Assembly: GCA_033852165.1 (NCBI GenBank)
Contig: JAWSUZ010000005.1
Location: forward strand, 75,032 to 139,031
Source: Agarilytica sp033852165
GTDB lineage: Bacteria; Pseudomonadota; Gammaproteobacteria; Pseudomonadales; Cellvibrionaceae
Reading direction: 5' to 3'
DNA length: 64,000 nt
Both the position numbers and the translations under genes were made by a program. How positions within the stretch are numbered: the first letter of the stretch is position 1; every line of letters starts with the position of its first letter. The notes under the pieces were generated by a model, which searched no databases, was not told the origin of the DNA, and was given only the letters and a program-made list of their open reading frames with translations. Positions 25,795-34,903 of the stretch are shown here, one piece after another.

Positions 25795-26562
25795 TTAATT
25801 GCGCCCAGCCATCACTCCACCATCCACATCCCATACCGCTCCGGTGACCCAGGCGCTTTCTTCGGATAGTAGGAATTCAATCACCCCTGCAACGTCACGC
25901 GGCTCACCGATACGGCCAATCGGGTGAAGGCCACTAAATGACGCCAAGGTTGCGTCGATCTCATCCTTGGGTATAAAACTTTCATATACCGGAGTACGAA
26001 CAACAGCAGGGGCTACGGCATTCACACGAATATTGTCATCGGAAAATTCCATGGCAAGGTGTTGCGTAAGTGCGTGTAAGCCTGCCTTGGCCATAGAGTA
26101 GGCTGAAGACGGCGTCGCCTTGATAGCTTGCTTGGCCCACATGGAGCCGATGTTAACGATGGCCCCGACCTGGTGGCGTTGCATATTACGAATGATCGCC
26201 TAGGTTATCGTAAACAGGGATTTATTAATGTTGTGGTACGCATCAAAATCGTCTCCCGTATGGTCAAGGAAGGGCAAAGGGGTGAAGCAGCCTGCAGCAT
26301 TCACTAAGTATTGTATCTGCCGTTTCTCTTGGTTAATTCGATTGACGAGACTCGCAACATCTTCCGTCTTATAAAGATCTGCACGAAAGACCTCAACATT
26401 GCCGAACTGGCTCAATAATCTTTGTGCTGACTCTAGGTGCTCTGGGCTTCTTCCGGTTATGCATACTGATATTCCTTTTCTGAGTAGACCTTTTGCTGAT
26501 TCCAATCCGATACCACTACTTCCGCCCACGATGTATGCGACTGTATTACTCTCTGTTGACAT
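25795..26562 (-). pseudogene. Short-chain dehydrogenase/reductase interrupted by one amber codon
   Basis: One frame of 255 codons with a single internal TAG at 26200-26202. The N-terminal part has the nucleotide motif GGSSGIG and VNAAG; after the stop the same frame continues AIIRNMQRHQVGAIVNIGSMWA, then the catalytic YSMAK and VNAVAPAVVRTP, and ends DVDGGVMAGRN. Relatives have Gln at the stop position, so CAG to TAG is the likely change. A GGAG site precedes the ATG at 26562. Either a recent pseudogene, a suppressed stop, or a sequence error. It is divergent from an HxlR regulator that probably controlled it. Confidence 0.88.
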
Positions 26563-26675
26563 GTGTACTCTCCAATTAATGAATTATCACGCAGGCTGAT
26601 TAGCCCTTGTTTCGAATCACCAAACACTTCATGCTTGGCCTTGGATGAATAATTTACAGAGCCACTACCACACTG

Positions 26676-26716
26676 AAAAGTAGGCACTTTTTTGTAGGGT
26701 AGGTACTTTTTGGTAG
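26676..26716. promoter_or_regulatory. Direct-repeat operator in the SDR/HxlR divergent promoter
   Basis: Two 18-nt copies, GTAGGCACTTTTTTGTAG (26680-26697) and GTAGGTACTTTTTGGTAG (26699-26716), differ at two positions and are 19 nt apart, about two helical turns. The first overlaps a palindrome AAAAGT-AGGC-ACTTTT (26676-26691). They end 9 nt before the hxlR-type ATG. Confidence 0.65.
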
Positions 26717-26724
26717 TAATAGTG

Positions 26725-27051
26725 ATGCAACAAAGCCCTCAGACGACACGAAAAATTGCCCCTGGAAAAACGGGAGGACTGATCGAAACCATCTTTCGTT
26801 GTAAATGGTCTCTAACTGTCCTCGATCTCATTACTCAGGACATAAAACGTCCTGGGGAAATGGTCAGAACCGTCGAAGGACTGAGCACTAAAGTATTGAA
26901 TGATTGCCTACGCGCTAATGTGAAGTTTGGTATTTTGGAAAAGTGCTCTTTTCCTGAGATACCTCCTCGCGTGGAATATGAATTTACCGACTACGGCTTA
27001 AAGTTTGTAGAGATTGTTAATCAGATCCAAAAGCTGGAAGAGGAAATGTAG
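26725..27051 (+). CDS. HxlR family winged-helix regulator
   Basis: A 108-residue protein with the HxlR fold: GGLIETIFRCKWSLTVLDLI, then GLSTKVLNDCLRANVKFGILEKCSFPEIPPRVEYEFTDYGL. HxlR proteins bind as dimers, often near a divergent target, and many sense redox or aldehydes through a cysteine; here Cys residues occur in FRCKW, NDCLRA and EKCSF. The ATG at 26725 fits the family length better than the upstream TTG. It faces the broken dehydrogenase gene across a promoter with direct repeats that also reach its own start region. Confidence 0.9.
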   Translation: MQQSPQTTRKIAPGKTGGLIETIFRCKWSLTVLDLITQDIKRPGEMVRTVEGLSTKVLNDCLRANVKFGILEKCSFPEIPPRVEYEFTDYGLKFVEIVNQIQKLEEEM

Positions 27052-27087
27052 CATGAGAATTAATGATCATCTGACCCCACTTTTGAC

Positions 27088-27471
27088 ATGAAAATCGACC
27101 ATTTTAATATTAGTGCGCCTTTTGACCTCTTAGAGGAGGTTAGGGATTTTTACTGTGCGGTATTTGGGCTTTGCGTAGGTTTTAAGCCAACGTCGATGCG
27201 ACGGGGTTTTTGGTTGTATGAGGCTGATACCGCCATTATTCACCTTTCGGAAAGCAACCGACATTTTGCTAACGAGCGACCGGGGTATTTGGATCATGTT
27301 GCGTTTAAGATGACGGGGCTAGCCGGTCTGCAGGAAAAACTGGATAGGCTTGGTGTTACTTATACTTCGAATTATATTGATGAACTGGATATTACTCAGC
27401 TATTTTTTGCGGACCCTGCGGGCTTGAAGCTTGAGGCGAATTTTTCGAACGAGCGTTTTGAAAACCTCTGA
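27088..27471 (+). CDS. VOC (glyoxalase-like) family protein
   Basis: A 127-residue single vicinal-oxygen-chelate unit, MKIDHFNISAPFDLLEEVRDFYCAVFGL, with metal-ligand candidates His5, His in YLDHVAF and Glu in GLKLEANF. The substrate is unknown; the family includes glyoxalase I, dioxygenases and fosfomycin-resistance enzymes. It follows the HxlR regulator by 36 nt and could belong to the same regulon. Confidence 0.85.
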   Translation: MKIDHFNISAPFDLLEEVRDFYCAVFGLCVGFKPTSMRRGFWLYEADTAIIHLSESNRHFANERPGYLDHVAFKMTGLAGLQEKLDRLGVTYTSNYIDELDITQLFFADPAGLKLEANFSNERFENL

Positions 27472-28120
27472 ATATATTTGTGACTTTTCTATAGTTTCCC
27501 CATTTACTTCCCTTCAAAACTCAATCGTTAATCTGCGACATATTGTTTAATACACCCCGCGTTAACAGTAATGACGATTTGTGGCAGGCATAAATCCAAA
27601 CCAAGTAAACGCGTCCAGACAAAAAGGCGACAGCTCAAATAATCGTCTAACGTGTGCACTTATTCTAATTCAGCAAACAACCCCAAAGTGCAACACTGCA
27701 CTAGAGAACAATGGCGCCCATCGGGTTTTCATGGCACATTAGTCGAAACGCATTGCCCCAATAATTATTGGCCGCAATAGCAACAACTTCATTGGGTTAC
27801 CCCACTCCCCCTGGCGAAGCTGTCAACTCGCTAGACTAGGGTACTCTCGTGTTGTCGCCATTAAACACCTTAGACATTGCTTACTGTATTTCGAGAGGGT
27901 GTGCGTAGCTTGAAGTGAAAAACTCAACACTCAGTAGAGCCGTGGAGCACTAAGTTGGGGAGCACCTAATCTGTAAAATGAGTTACCCGTAATACATGAC
28001 TAACGCATAACCTTACTAGAAAGATAAGGCCTGTGTCGTCTTAACACTTGTAAACCCGTTTAGAAACTTTTTGGTTACATTCAGTTAGACGGCCCCTTTC
28101 ATCATATTTGGAGAAGAAGC
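27472..28120. other. 649-nt gap with a long imperfect palindrome
   Basis: No gene recognised in either strand. CCAATAATTATTGG (27758-27771) is a perfect 14-nt palindrome, flanked by ATTGC and GCAAT with a small mismatch (27752-27778). A 6-bp hairpin AGTGCA-ACAC-TGCACT lies about 70 nt earlier. GGAG before 28121 serves the next gene. Confidence 0.45.
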
Positions 28121-28666
28121 ATGGCTAAGCTAAGTGACGCCTACTCCCAACTTAACGATGAACAACGGAATGTTTTCGAATCACTTCGCCCATCTAGAGG
28201 TGAATTACAAGGTATGTACAGCACGCTTTTTAATCACCCCGAACTGGCGGAGACGCTATCTAAATTGGGCACTTACCTACGCTACCAAGGTGCTCTCAGT
28301 CCGTACGATACTGAAATTGCCATTCTAACCACAGCACGGGAGATGTCGGCACTATTCATCTGGCAGCAGCATTTGAAGCCCGCAAAGGCTGCGGGAGTGG
28401 AACAAAGACTCATTCAGAAAGTTCAGAAAAGAGCACCCTCATCTGCAGTTACGCCCAATCGCCAAAGCCAGCTAATTGTTGAAATTGCGCGTTTTGCTGC
28501 CCGCGCAGAGCGTATTCCTGTAGACATTGCTAACGAGGCAATCAAAAGCCTCGGCAAACCAGGTTTAATTGAAATAGTCGTTATAGCGGGTTTTTACAGG
28601 ATGATCGTCACAGTAGTCAACGGCTTTGATATCAGCCTGCCCGAGCTTGAGCAAGCCGTAATCTAG
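28121..28666 (+). CDS. Carboxymuconolactone decarboxylase (AhpD-like) family protein
   Basis: A 181-residue all-helical protein with SPYDTEIAILTTAREMSALFIWQQHLKPAKAAG, the CMD-fold core. The CxxC pair of true AhpD peroxidase reductases is absent; the Glu and His (REMSALFIWQQH) resemble the gamma-carboxymuconolactone decarboxylase-type branch. No aromatic-degradation genes are nearby, so the substrate is unknown. The ATG is preceded by GGAGAAG. It stands alone after a 650-nt gap. Confidence 0.85.
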   Translation: MAKLSDAYSQLNDEQRNVFESLRPSRGELQGMYSTLFNHPELAETLSKLGTYLRYQGALSPYDTEIAILTTAREMSALFIWQQHLKPAKAAGVEQRLIQKVQKRAPSSAVTPNRQSQLIVEIARFAARAERIPVDIANEAIKSLGKPGLIEIVVIAGFYRMIVTVVNGFDISLPELEQAVI

Positions 28667-28816
28667 GCTATTCTATTTCGATAGAAATAACAGTAAAGGC
28701 ACCTAATAGCCCAATATCACCGATATTTGTCCGAATTAGTGTTAACAAAGCAGGGAGGTTTATCGCTATAATGCCCCCAACAAATTTATGGGCTTAATGG
28801 TAAAAGGTACGATTCA

Positions 28817-29218
28817 ATGAAAAGCGTAAAAATTTTAGTGTGTATGATCTTGGCGATCTCAGCATTCCACGTGGTAGCAGAAACGATTGAAGATCGTATT
28901 AAGCCAGCCGGTTCTGTATGTATGGCTGGAGACGACTGTGCTTCTGCCGCCATAAAGGTTGCTGCTGCAAGCGGCCCACGCTCTGGCCAAACCGTATACG
29001 AGTCAAAATGTGCAACTTGCCACGCGACTGGCGCTGCAGGTGCTCCGAAACTTGGAGATATTGCTGGTTGGACTCCTCGCATAGGTAAAGGCTCAACTGT
29101 CTTATACGCTAGCGCCATCAGTGGTTTCAAAGCTATGCCAGCTAAAGGTTTATGTTTTGATTGTTCTAACGATGAGCTTAAAGCAGCAGTTGACTACATG
29201 GTAGACAACTCTAAATAA
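28817..29218 (+). CDS. Cytochrome c5 family protein
   Basis: A 133-residue periplasmic monohaem cytochrome. Signal peptide MKSVKILVCMILAISAFHVVA, then a haem site CATCH (about residue 74), the haem Met in FKAMPAKG (about 112) and the c5-type disulfide CFDCS near the C-terminus. An extra CMAGDDC pair precedes the haem domain (residues about 34-40), as in other c5 relatives of the group. It probably shuttles electrons to terminal oxidases. A strong terminator follows. Confidence 0.92.
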   Translation: MKSVKILVCMILAISAFHVVAETIEDRIKPAGSVCMAGDDCASAAIKVAAASGPRSGQTVYESKCATCHATGAAGAPKLGDIAGWTPRIGKGSTVLYASAISGFKAMPAKGLCFDCSNDELKAAVDYMVDNSK

Positions 29219-29240
29219 GCACTTCGACACGTTTTAAGAA

Positions 29241-29263
29241 AGCCGCCAAGAGCGGCTTTTTTT
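29241..29263 (+). terminator. Terminator of the cytochrome c5 gene
   Basis: AGCCGC-CAAGA-GCGGCT followed by six T, 22 nt after the stop codon. Confidence 0.92.
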
Positions 29264-29380
29264 ATGCCTGTCGATAGGGTATTCCACTAAGAGCGTGGAT
29301 TATCGCGGTAAAAAGCTCTAGACTCCCCGCCGCGCTCATGTGAGCCAATCTCTAATTTCATAATATATATGAGGAAAGGT

Positions 29381-29572
29381 ATGAAAATCGTTAAAAAGAC
29401 TGCTGAGTACACCATCTTCGTCCGTAACGACAAGCGCCATGCTGTTCGTAGCTCTGCTAACAAGTGGATCAACGGTGAAGATAAAGTGGCTATTCTTCAA
29501 AAAGAAGAGTTGTTGAAAGCTCCTGCTCCTAAGCCTGCAGAGCCTGCTGCTGAAGAAACTGCTGCTGAGTAA
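29381..29572 (+). CDS. Small cytoplasmic protein with Ala/Pro/Glu tail
   Basis: A 63-residue protein: a compact basic domain MKIVKKTAEYTIFVRNDKRHAVRSSANKWINGEDKVAILQKEELLK and then a low-complexity tail APAPKPAEPAAEETAAE. GAGG lies 6 nt before the ATG at 29381, so I prefer it over the ATG four codons earlier. It has its own strong terminator and follows another terminator, so it is monocistronic, and codon use looks like that of a highly expressed gene. I do not recognise a named family. Confidence 0.72.
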   Translation: MKIVKKTAEYTIFVRNDKRHAVRSSANKWINGEDKVAILQKEELLKAPAPKPAEPAAEETAAE

Positions 29573-29590
29573 GGCACGTTTCCATACGAA

Positions 29591-29623
29591 AAAGGGGCTA
29601 CTCGATGAGTAGCCCCTTTTTTT
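29591..29623. terminator. Strong terminator after the 63-residue protein gene
   Basis: GGGGCTACTC-GAT-GAGTAGCCCC with flanking A and T runs (AAA before, seven T after). It may also act on the convergent DUF349 gene. Confidence 0.93.
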
Positions 29624-29691
29624 GTTCGATTACTTTATTTGCGATTAAAACTTTTAGGTGATGAGCCTGAAATTCCAGAGAAAGGTTTACC

Positions 29692-32520
29692 TCAAGCCGT
29701 TATTGCACTCCAGCTCATATAGAAACGCTCAAACAAAGCCTTGTACTCGTCTTCGGATACTGGCCCAACGCCGCACCATTCTTTCGCGATAGTCAGGCTA
29801 GTGTTGCGATCATCTCGCTGTCCACCCAAGCCCTTCTGCAATAAGCTGACCTGGTATTCCATGCGCAGTTGCTTATCAGTTTCTGGTGTTTCCTGGTCAG
29901 AAAGAATCTCCGCACGGATACACAAGATTTTTAAGGCTTTTAAATTTTCAACAGAATCAGCAGCGGGCTGAGAGGTCACTTGTAACAATTTTTGTTTTAC
30001 AAAAGACTGAGCGCCTTCTGGCCATTGCCTTACGCCTTCAATGAACGTTTCAACCTCTTCACGCAAACCATTGTCATCTTCGCCTGATAGGGCAGTGTTA
30101 TGGTAATGATTGATTTTTTCACACGCGGCAAAAAAGTCCTGCCAAGCGTGCGATGCGCTTTCGCGTAAGAGTTTAGCCACTTTATTATCAAAGGAATCAA
30201 GCCCCTTGTTAAAGTCACGTTCAATAGCACGCTGTACGTTTTCTGGAATTTCTTCTAGCTCGGAAAATGCGTTTTGTAAGCGGTCTCTGTCAGAACGAGC
30301 AGCTAGTAATTCAGCGGCAGGTTTTTCCGTTAACGCCTGAATATTAGTTATGAAGGCACGAGCATTGTTGATGATTTCATCCGCTGCACTGCGTTTTTCA
30401 TTTTCTGCTTGTGTTTTGGCCTCGAATATTTGATCGCAAAATGCACGAAACTCTTTCCAAAGGCTTTCGTTATCGCGATACTGACAACGACCGGTCATTT
30501 TCCATTGGGCTTGTAAACGCTTAACGCCTTCGATGCCTTGCTGGATATCTTTCAGTTCGGACATTTTCTTCGCTTGCCCGATCAAAACTTCTTTGGCGGC
30601 TTTATTTTTAGCAAACTCTTCGTTGAGTTTTTCTTGAAGCTTGTCCATTGCGAGATCAAAGTTGGCGACAATCTCTTTATTAGCTGCGCGCTCAACTGGA
30701 GCGTATGAATGCAATTCTTTGCGGGCGCTACGTAAAATCTGCTCGACATGTTTCCAGTCAGCATCTTCCCATTGGTAATCCGCATGAAAATCTTCGAGCT
30801 GCCTAACCAGCTCTTTTCGTTTTTCTAAATTGGTTTTTCGTAAGTCACCCAGCTCGTCGTAAAAGACCTTACAAGGCACATAAGCCTTATCCGCTAGCTC
30901 TCTGAATTTTTCCCAGAGTTCTTCTTGACGATCTTTTCCGCTCTGACTTAATGACTTCCACTCGTCTTGCAATTTTTTAATTTTGATCGCTAAGGCTTCT
31001 GGCGGAACATCCAGGCCCACCAATTTTTCCATTGACGCCACAAGAGACTGTTTTTTAGGGACAACGGCGTATGCTTGCCAATCCACGAGCTTTTGAATTT
31101 GCTCGTCTAAAGTTTCTAATTTTTTGGGTAAAAATGACGGTACGCTATCCAACAGCTCTATTTTTTCATCGATAGAATGGCGAACGCCGATGGCTTGCTT
31201 TAAACGCCCTTGATCAATCGCTTGGCTGGATTTACGGATAAGTGAAGTAATTGCACGAACGGTTTTTTCATGGTTTTCTTTTTGTGTCGCAAAGTCAGCA
31301 TCAACACGCTGCAAGAGTGCATTAGTTTCAGTAACAACTTCGCAAACAGGGTATTGGCTAAGCGATGAGATAGGCTGAAGTAAACGACGTAAGGTTTTAA
31401 TATCTAACTTTTTCTGTGCTTCGTCATCTTTATTACTGGCTACTCGATTACGGCAAATAATTAAACTACCATGTTTCTCGTATTCACTGATCAGCATTTC
31501 AATTCCATCGCCAATAAGTGTGTAATCACGTAATTGCTTGGCCGCAGGTTTGTTAAACGTTTTTAATTCGTCCCATTGCGCTTTGGTTTCAGTCAAAGCT
31601 AAACGTAGTTCTGTTATGGCAAGCTCATCAGCATTCTCGAGCTCATAAAGTTTTGTCACTAAGGCCCATAAAGCATTGAGCACACCTCCACGCTTGTCTC
31701 CGGCTTCTAAAACCTTCGCCTTCAGGTCTACTTCTGCTTTCAAAGCATTTTGGACGGCATCGAGTTTTTCCTGACATATCGACACTTCCGCAGCAAACTG
31801 TGCACTCACTTCACTATCACTGATATCACCTAATTCTGACCAACGCCGTTGAAGACGATTAAGGCGAGGTTGCGTGTCTTTATCCACACCTCGTTTCGCG
31901 AGGTAGATCATCTCATCGACCAATATGCTAACCGCTTCCTCTTTATCCTCTCGTTTATGCTCTTCTTCACGAAGCACATCTAACTTCACCTTGAGAATTT
32001 TATAGGCTTTCTTATCTTTGGTTTTGAGTGCGAGAGAAAGCTCTCGAAGTTCTAGCGGGGATTCAATTTTGGATGCTAGCAGTTGTCTGACCTTGGATGA
32101 GGTGGCTGAACGGCATAATTTGCATATTAGCGCCTCGTCTTGAATTTCACTGAGGACTCGGGTTTGAAAGGCATCGTTTGTACACAAGGCGGCGATAGTC
32201 AGGCGTTGCTCGGTATCTTTAAAGGCGCTTGTCACTTCAGCATCGCTTACAGTGCCTTCATCCATCAATATTGCGATACGCTTACGAGCTTGTTTGACGA
32301 TATCGGCATTTTGGCTATCGGAGGTGCCCATAATGAATAGCGTAGGAGCGCCAACTTTCTCCACAAGCGCTGAACGCAGCTCTAGGTCTTCAGCCGCTCC
32401 ACTCTTACCAAGATAGAGGGATTCTAGCTCTGAAGCTGGGCTGTCTTTCAGTTGAAGAAGTTTGTCTGCTAGGGTAAGTGGCTTTTTTTTACCACCGAAA
32501 ATTTTACCGAAAATGCTCAT
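29692..32520 (-). CDS. Large DUF349 repeat protein
   Basis: A 942-residue soluble, highly helical protein starting MSIFGKIFGGKKKPLTLADKLLQL. The N-terminal 150 residues look like alpha-helical repeats (ELESLYLGKSG..., KQARKRIAILMDEG), then several DUF349 units with the Trp-containing pattern KLQDEWKSLSQSGKDRQEELWEKFRELADKAY (about residues 500-540) and QAQWKMTGRCQYRDNESLWKEFRAFCDQIF (about 680). DUF349 proteins are widespread in gammaproteobacteria and their function is not established; the repeated helix pattern suggests nucleic-acid or protein scaffolding. It is transcribed alone. Confidence 0.88.
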   Translation of the reverse strand: MSIFGKIFGGKKKPLTLADKLLQLKDSPASELESLYLGKSGAAEDLELRSALVEKVGAPTLFIMGTSDSQNADIVKQARKRIAILMDEGTVSDAEVTSAFKDTEQRLTIAALCTNDAFQTRVLSEIQDEALICKLCRSATSSKVRQLLASKIESPLELRELSLALKTKDKKAYKILKVKLDVLREEEHKREDKEEAVSILVDEMIYLAKRGVDKDTQPRLNRLQRRWSELGDISDSEVSAQFAAEVSICQEKLDAVQNALKAEVDLKAKVLEAGDKRGGVLNALWALVTKLYELENADELAITELRLALTETKAQWDELKTFNKPAAKQLRDYTLIGDGIEMLISEYEKHGSLIICRNRVASNKDDEAQKKLDIKTLRRLLQPISSLSQYPVCEVVTETNALLQRVDADFATQKENHEKTVRAITSLIRKSSQAIDQGRLKQAIGVRHSIDEKIELLDSVPSFLPKKLETLDEQIQKLVDWQAYAVVPKKQSLVASMEKLVGLDVPPEALAIKIKKLQDEWKSLSQSGKDRQEELWEKFRELADKAYVPCKVFYDELGDLRKTNLEKRKELVRQLEDFHADYQWEDADWKHVEQILRSARKELHSYAPVERAANKEIVANFDLAMDKLQEKLNEEFAKNKAAKEVLIGQAKKMSELKDIQQGIEGVKRLQAQWKMTGRCQYRDNESLWKEFRAFCDQIFEAKTQAENEKRSAADEIINNARAFITNIQALTEKPAAELLAARSDRDRLQNAFSELEEIPENVQRAIERDFNKGLDSFDNKVAKLLRESASHAWQDFFAACEKINHYHNTALSGEDDNGLREEVETFIEGVRQWPEGAQSFVKQKLLQVTSQPAADSVENLKALKILCIRAEILSDQETPETDKQLRMEYQVSLLQKGLGGQRDDRNTSLTIAKEWCGVGPVSEDEYKALFERFYMSWSAITA

Positions 32521-32992
32521 GTTATTACCTTATGCTTACCGAGGCTTTGGGCCTGGAATGATTCACATTCGCTCATTGCGAATAGGGTCCACGATCATAC
32601 AAAGACTCGCTCACATTTTGAACCACTTAAGTGTAAATGTGTCACGTAAAACGTTTTGTTGGTGATTCAGTATGATCTAATTCTCTTTTGTTAATCTATA
32701 CCTAGGTATATGACGACTTTAATAAGGATACCCAAGCCATTTCACTGTATGTAAGGAAGTATGCACACTCTGTTTGTAAACTAGTGGCAAGATGTAGATC
32801 ACTCTGGCCCGGTATCGACCCTTCCATGACACACCGAAAAATCATCGGCGCAAGTTCACTCGTTCCGCTCATAGGATTCGGAGATCTTAGAAAGACCGAT
32901 GCAAGAACGCCGACCGACTCTTCTAGGGATGTCGGCCAAATATCTTGGCTTACCCGAACGCCTAATCGACCAAGGATAAATACCTCTCAAAG
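32521..32992. other. Divergent promoter region, 472 nt
   Basis: Lies between the divergent DUF349 and MATE genes. An open frame at 32784-33014 overlaps the MATE start and looks non-coding. I see no repeat or RNA gene. Confidence 0.4.
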
Positions 32993-34408
32993 ATGCGCAG
33001 GGAGTCAGTGCTAGTGCATGACAACCTACGATTTACCGCTGCCAACCTACGTCAAGAAGCAAGAAAGCTCGGCTCCCTTGCCGGGCCTGTGTTGCTAGCC
33101 CAATGGCTGCAAATTTTCATTGTTGTGATCGACACGATGATGTCCGGCCATTACAGCGCCACGGATTTATCCGCAGTCGCTATTGGCGGCAGTATTTGGT
33201 TTCCGATTTACCTAATGGCAATGGGGGTTATATCGGCCCTTACGCCGGTTGTTGCCCATTTTCACGGCGCCAATAAGCCCAAAGAAATAGTCAATGCGAC
33301 TTATCAGTGTTTCTTTATGGTGTTAATGCTCTGCCCTGTACTGATGTGCTCTATGTTCTTTTTTGAGCCCATTCTCTCGTTTATTCAAGCGGACAGCGAA
33401 GTCCAACCCATTGCGGTGGGCTACCTCAAGGCGATTTTTGTTGGCTTACCCCCTCTATTGTTAGCCAGTTTATTGCGCTGTTATAGCGATGGCGTATCGA
33501 TGACGAGGCCTGCCGTTATTGGTAGCCTTATAGGGCTTATCGTCAATGTGCCGCTTAACTATGTTCTGATTTATGGCAAGTTTGGTTTCCCAGAAATGGG
33601 AGGGGAGGGCTGCGGTTGGGCGAGTGCTATTTCGTTTTATGTTACGTTTTTATATATGTTGTTTGTGGTTTTTCAGAAACAGTACCGTGAGTTCTATTTG
33701 TTTGAACAATTTTATAAGTGGTACTGGCCCGAGTTTAAGCATTTACTAATAGTGGGCCTGCCTATTGGTCTGACATTTTTTATTGAATACAGTATGTTCG
33801 GAGTCATCGCGTTATTTTTGGCTAAGCTCGGCTCAACTGTTGTCGCCGCCCACCAAGTCGTCCTCAATATTACAGCCGTTGTTTTTATGATTCCGTTGAG
33901 CTTGGGAATGGCGTTAACGATTAGAGTTGGATTTTTACTGGGGTCGAACAATCCTCAACAAGCCCGCTTTTCGGTTCTTTTTGGCGTTGGGGTAGCCGCT
34001 TTATATTCCGTGTTTTCCGCCGCTATGTTGTATAGCCTTCGTTTTTATATTCCGCTTTTGTATACGGATGAAGCTGAGGTGATTGCACTGTGTGCCATTT
34101 TATTAGGCTACGCCGCTGCGTTTCAATTCGCGGACCCACTTCAAGCAATCGCTGCAGGCGCTCTTCGGGGTTATAAAGATACCAAATCGGTTTTGGTTAT
34201 TGTGATGATTGCGTTTTGGTTTGTTGGTCTTCCGCTTGGGTATGTTTTGGGGTTGACCGATATATTAGGGACGGCACGAAGTGCTGAAGGGTTTTGGATG
34301 GGGCTGGCTGTTGGGTTGTTTGTTGCGGCGGTTTTGTTAGGGGGACGGTTGAGGTTTGTTACACGGCAACACTGTAAAGCATACTTCACCAGAAAATCAT
34401 CACCATAA
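32993..34408 (+). CDS. MATE family multidrug efflux transporter
   Basis: About 471 residues with twelve predicted membrane helices. The NorM-like start LRQEARKLGSLAGPVLLAQWLQIFIVVIDTMMSGHYSATDLSAVAIG contains the MATE helix-1/2 signature, with ALTPVVAHFHGANK and TFFIEYSMFGVIALFLAKLG later. It exports cationic drugs in exchange for Na+ or H+. The start is uncertain: ATG 32993 has no clear ribosome site, while GTG 33014 has GGAG nine nt upstream and would remove seven residues. Its stop lies inside the stem of a long terminator. Confidence 0.93.
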   Translation: MRRESVLVHDNLRFTAANLRQEARKLGSLAGPVLLAQWLQIFIVVIDTMMSGHYSATDLSAVAIGGSIWFPIYLMAMGVISALTPVVAHFHGANKPKEIVNATYQCFFMVLMLCPVLMCSMFFFEPILSFIQADSEVQPIAVGYLKAIFVGLPPLLLASLLRCYSDGVSMTRPAVIGSLIGLIVNVPLNYVLIYGKFGFPEMGGEGCGWASAISFYVTFLYMLFVVFQKQYREFYLFEQFYKWYWPEFKHLLIVGLPIGLTFFIEYSMFGVIALFLAKLGSTVVAAHQVVLNITAVVFMIPLSLGMALTIRVGFLLGSNNPQQARFSVLFGVGVAALYSVFSAAMLYSLRFYIPLLYTDEAEVIALCAILLGYAAAFQFADPLQAIAAGALRGYKDTKSVLVIVMIAFWFVGLPLGYVLGLTDILGTARSAEGFWMGLAVGLFVAAVLLGGRLRFVTRQHCKAYFTRKSSP

Positions 34409-34429
34409 GGAATTAATGGTGATGATTTT
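34393..34429. terminator. Bidirectional terminator overlapping the MATE stop codon
   Basis: AAAATCATCACCAT (34393-34406) and ATGGTGATGATTTT (34416-34429) form a perfect 14-bp stem with a 9-nt loop. The MATE stop TAA is at 34406-34408. It serves the two convergent genes. Confidence 0.85.
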
Positions 34430-34454
34430 AGTTGTTATAACAACATAACTGAAT

Positions 34455-34820
34455 CTATTCGAAAAAGTCGTTTGAAAATTGGTACACAGGAGCAGAACAT
34501 AAGCTATTTTCATCACGACCAACACGAATTCGAGAGCCATCCTTTACATCAAGAAATGCTTCTCGAGCTTCAGCATAGCCATCAGACCCACTCGTCAAAT
34601 AACAATTGAAAGAATTTCCGTTTCCATGGTCATAAGCGTAAACATGTACACTATTTGGCACTACTGTCAAAACATAAAGATCTAGATCACCAGATTCTGG
34701 TGCTTCAACATTTACCTCAGCTCGAAAAAAGCTCCCATCGCTACCAACGTATACATCTGCATTTGAAACGGCACTAAAAGATAATAATGCACCTGCTATC
34801 AATCCAACAAAACTCTTCAT
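34455..34820 (-). CDS. Secreted hypothetical protein, 121 residues
   Basis: Signal peptide MKSFVGLIAGALLSFSAVSNA, then an acidic beta-rich domain DVYVGSDGSFFRAEVNVEAPESGDLDLYVLTVVPNSVHVYAYDHGNG with two cysteines (FNCYL and SLCSAP) able to form a disulfide. No family recognised. It ends a minus-strand group of AT-rich orphan genes beyond the PspA/flotillin operon and shares the bidirectional terminator with the MATE gene. Confidence 0.62.
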   Translation of the reverse strand: MKSFVGLIAGALLSFSAVSNADVYVGSDGSFFRAEVNVEAPESGDLDLYVLTVVPNSVHVYAYDHGNGNSFNCYLTSGSDGYAEAREAFLDVKDGSRIRVGRDENSLCSAPVYQFSNDFFE

Positions 34821-34903
34821 AGTATTTATCCCTTCATTAAGATTAAAGTAAATAATTCACTCAACTTCTAACTATTGATTTTAATGCCATAGCCCACCTC
34901 CAT

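Noticed and set aside
32784..33014. Small gene before the MATE transporter
   Set aside because: It overlaps the MATE start, lacks a ribosome site and reads like non-coding sequence.
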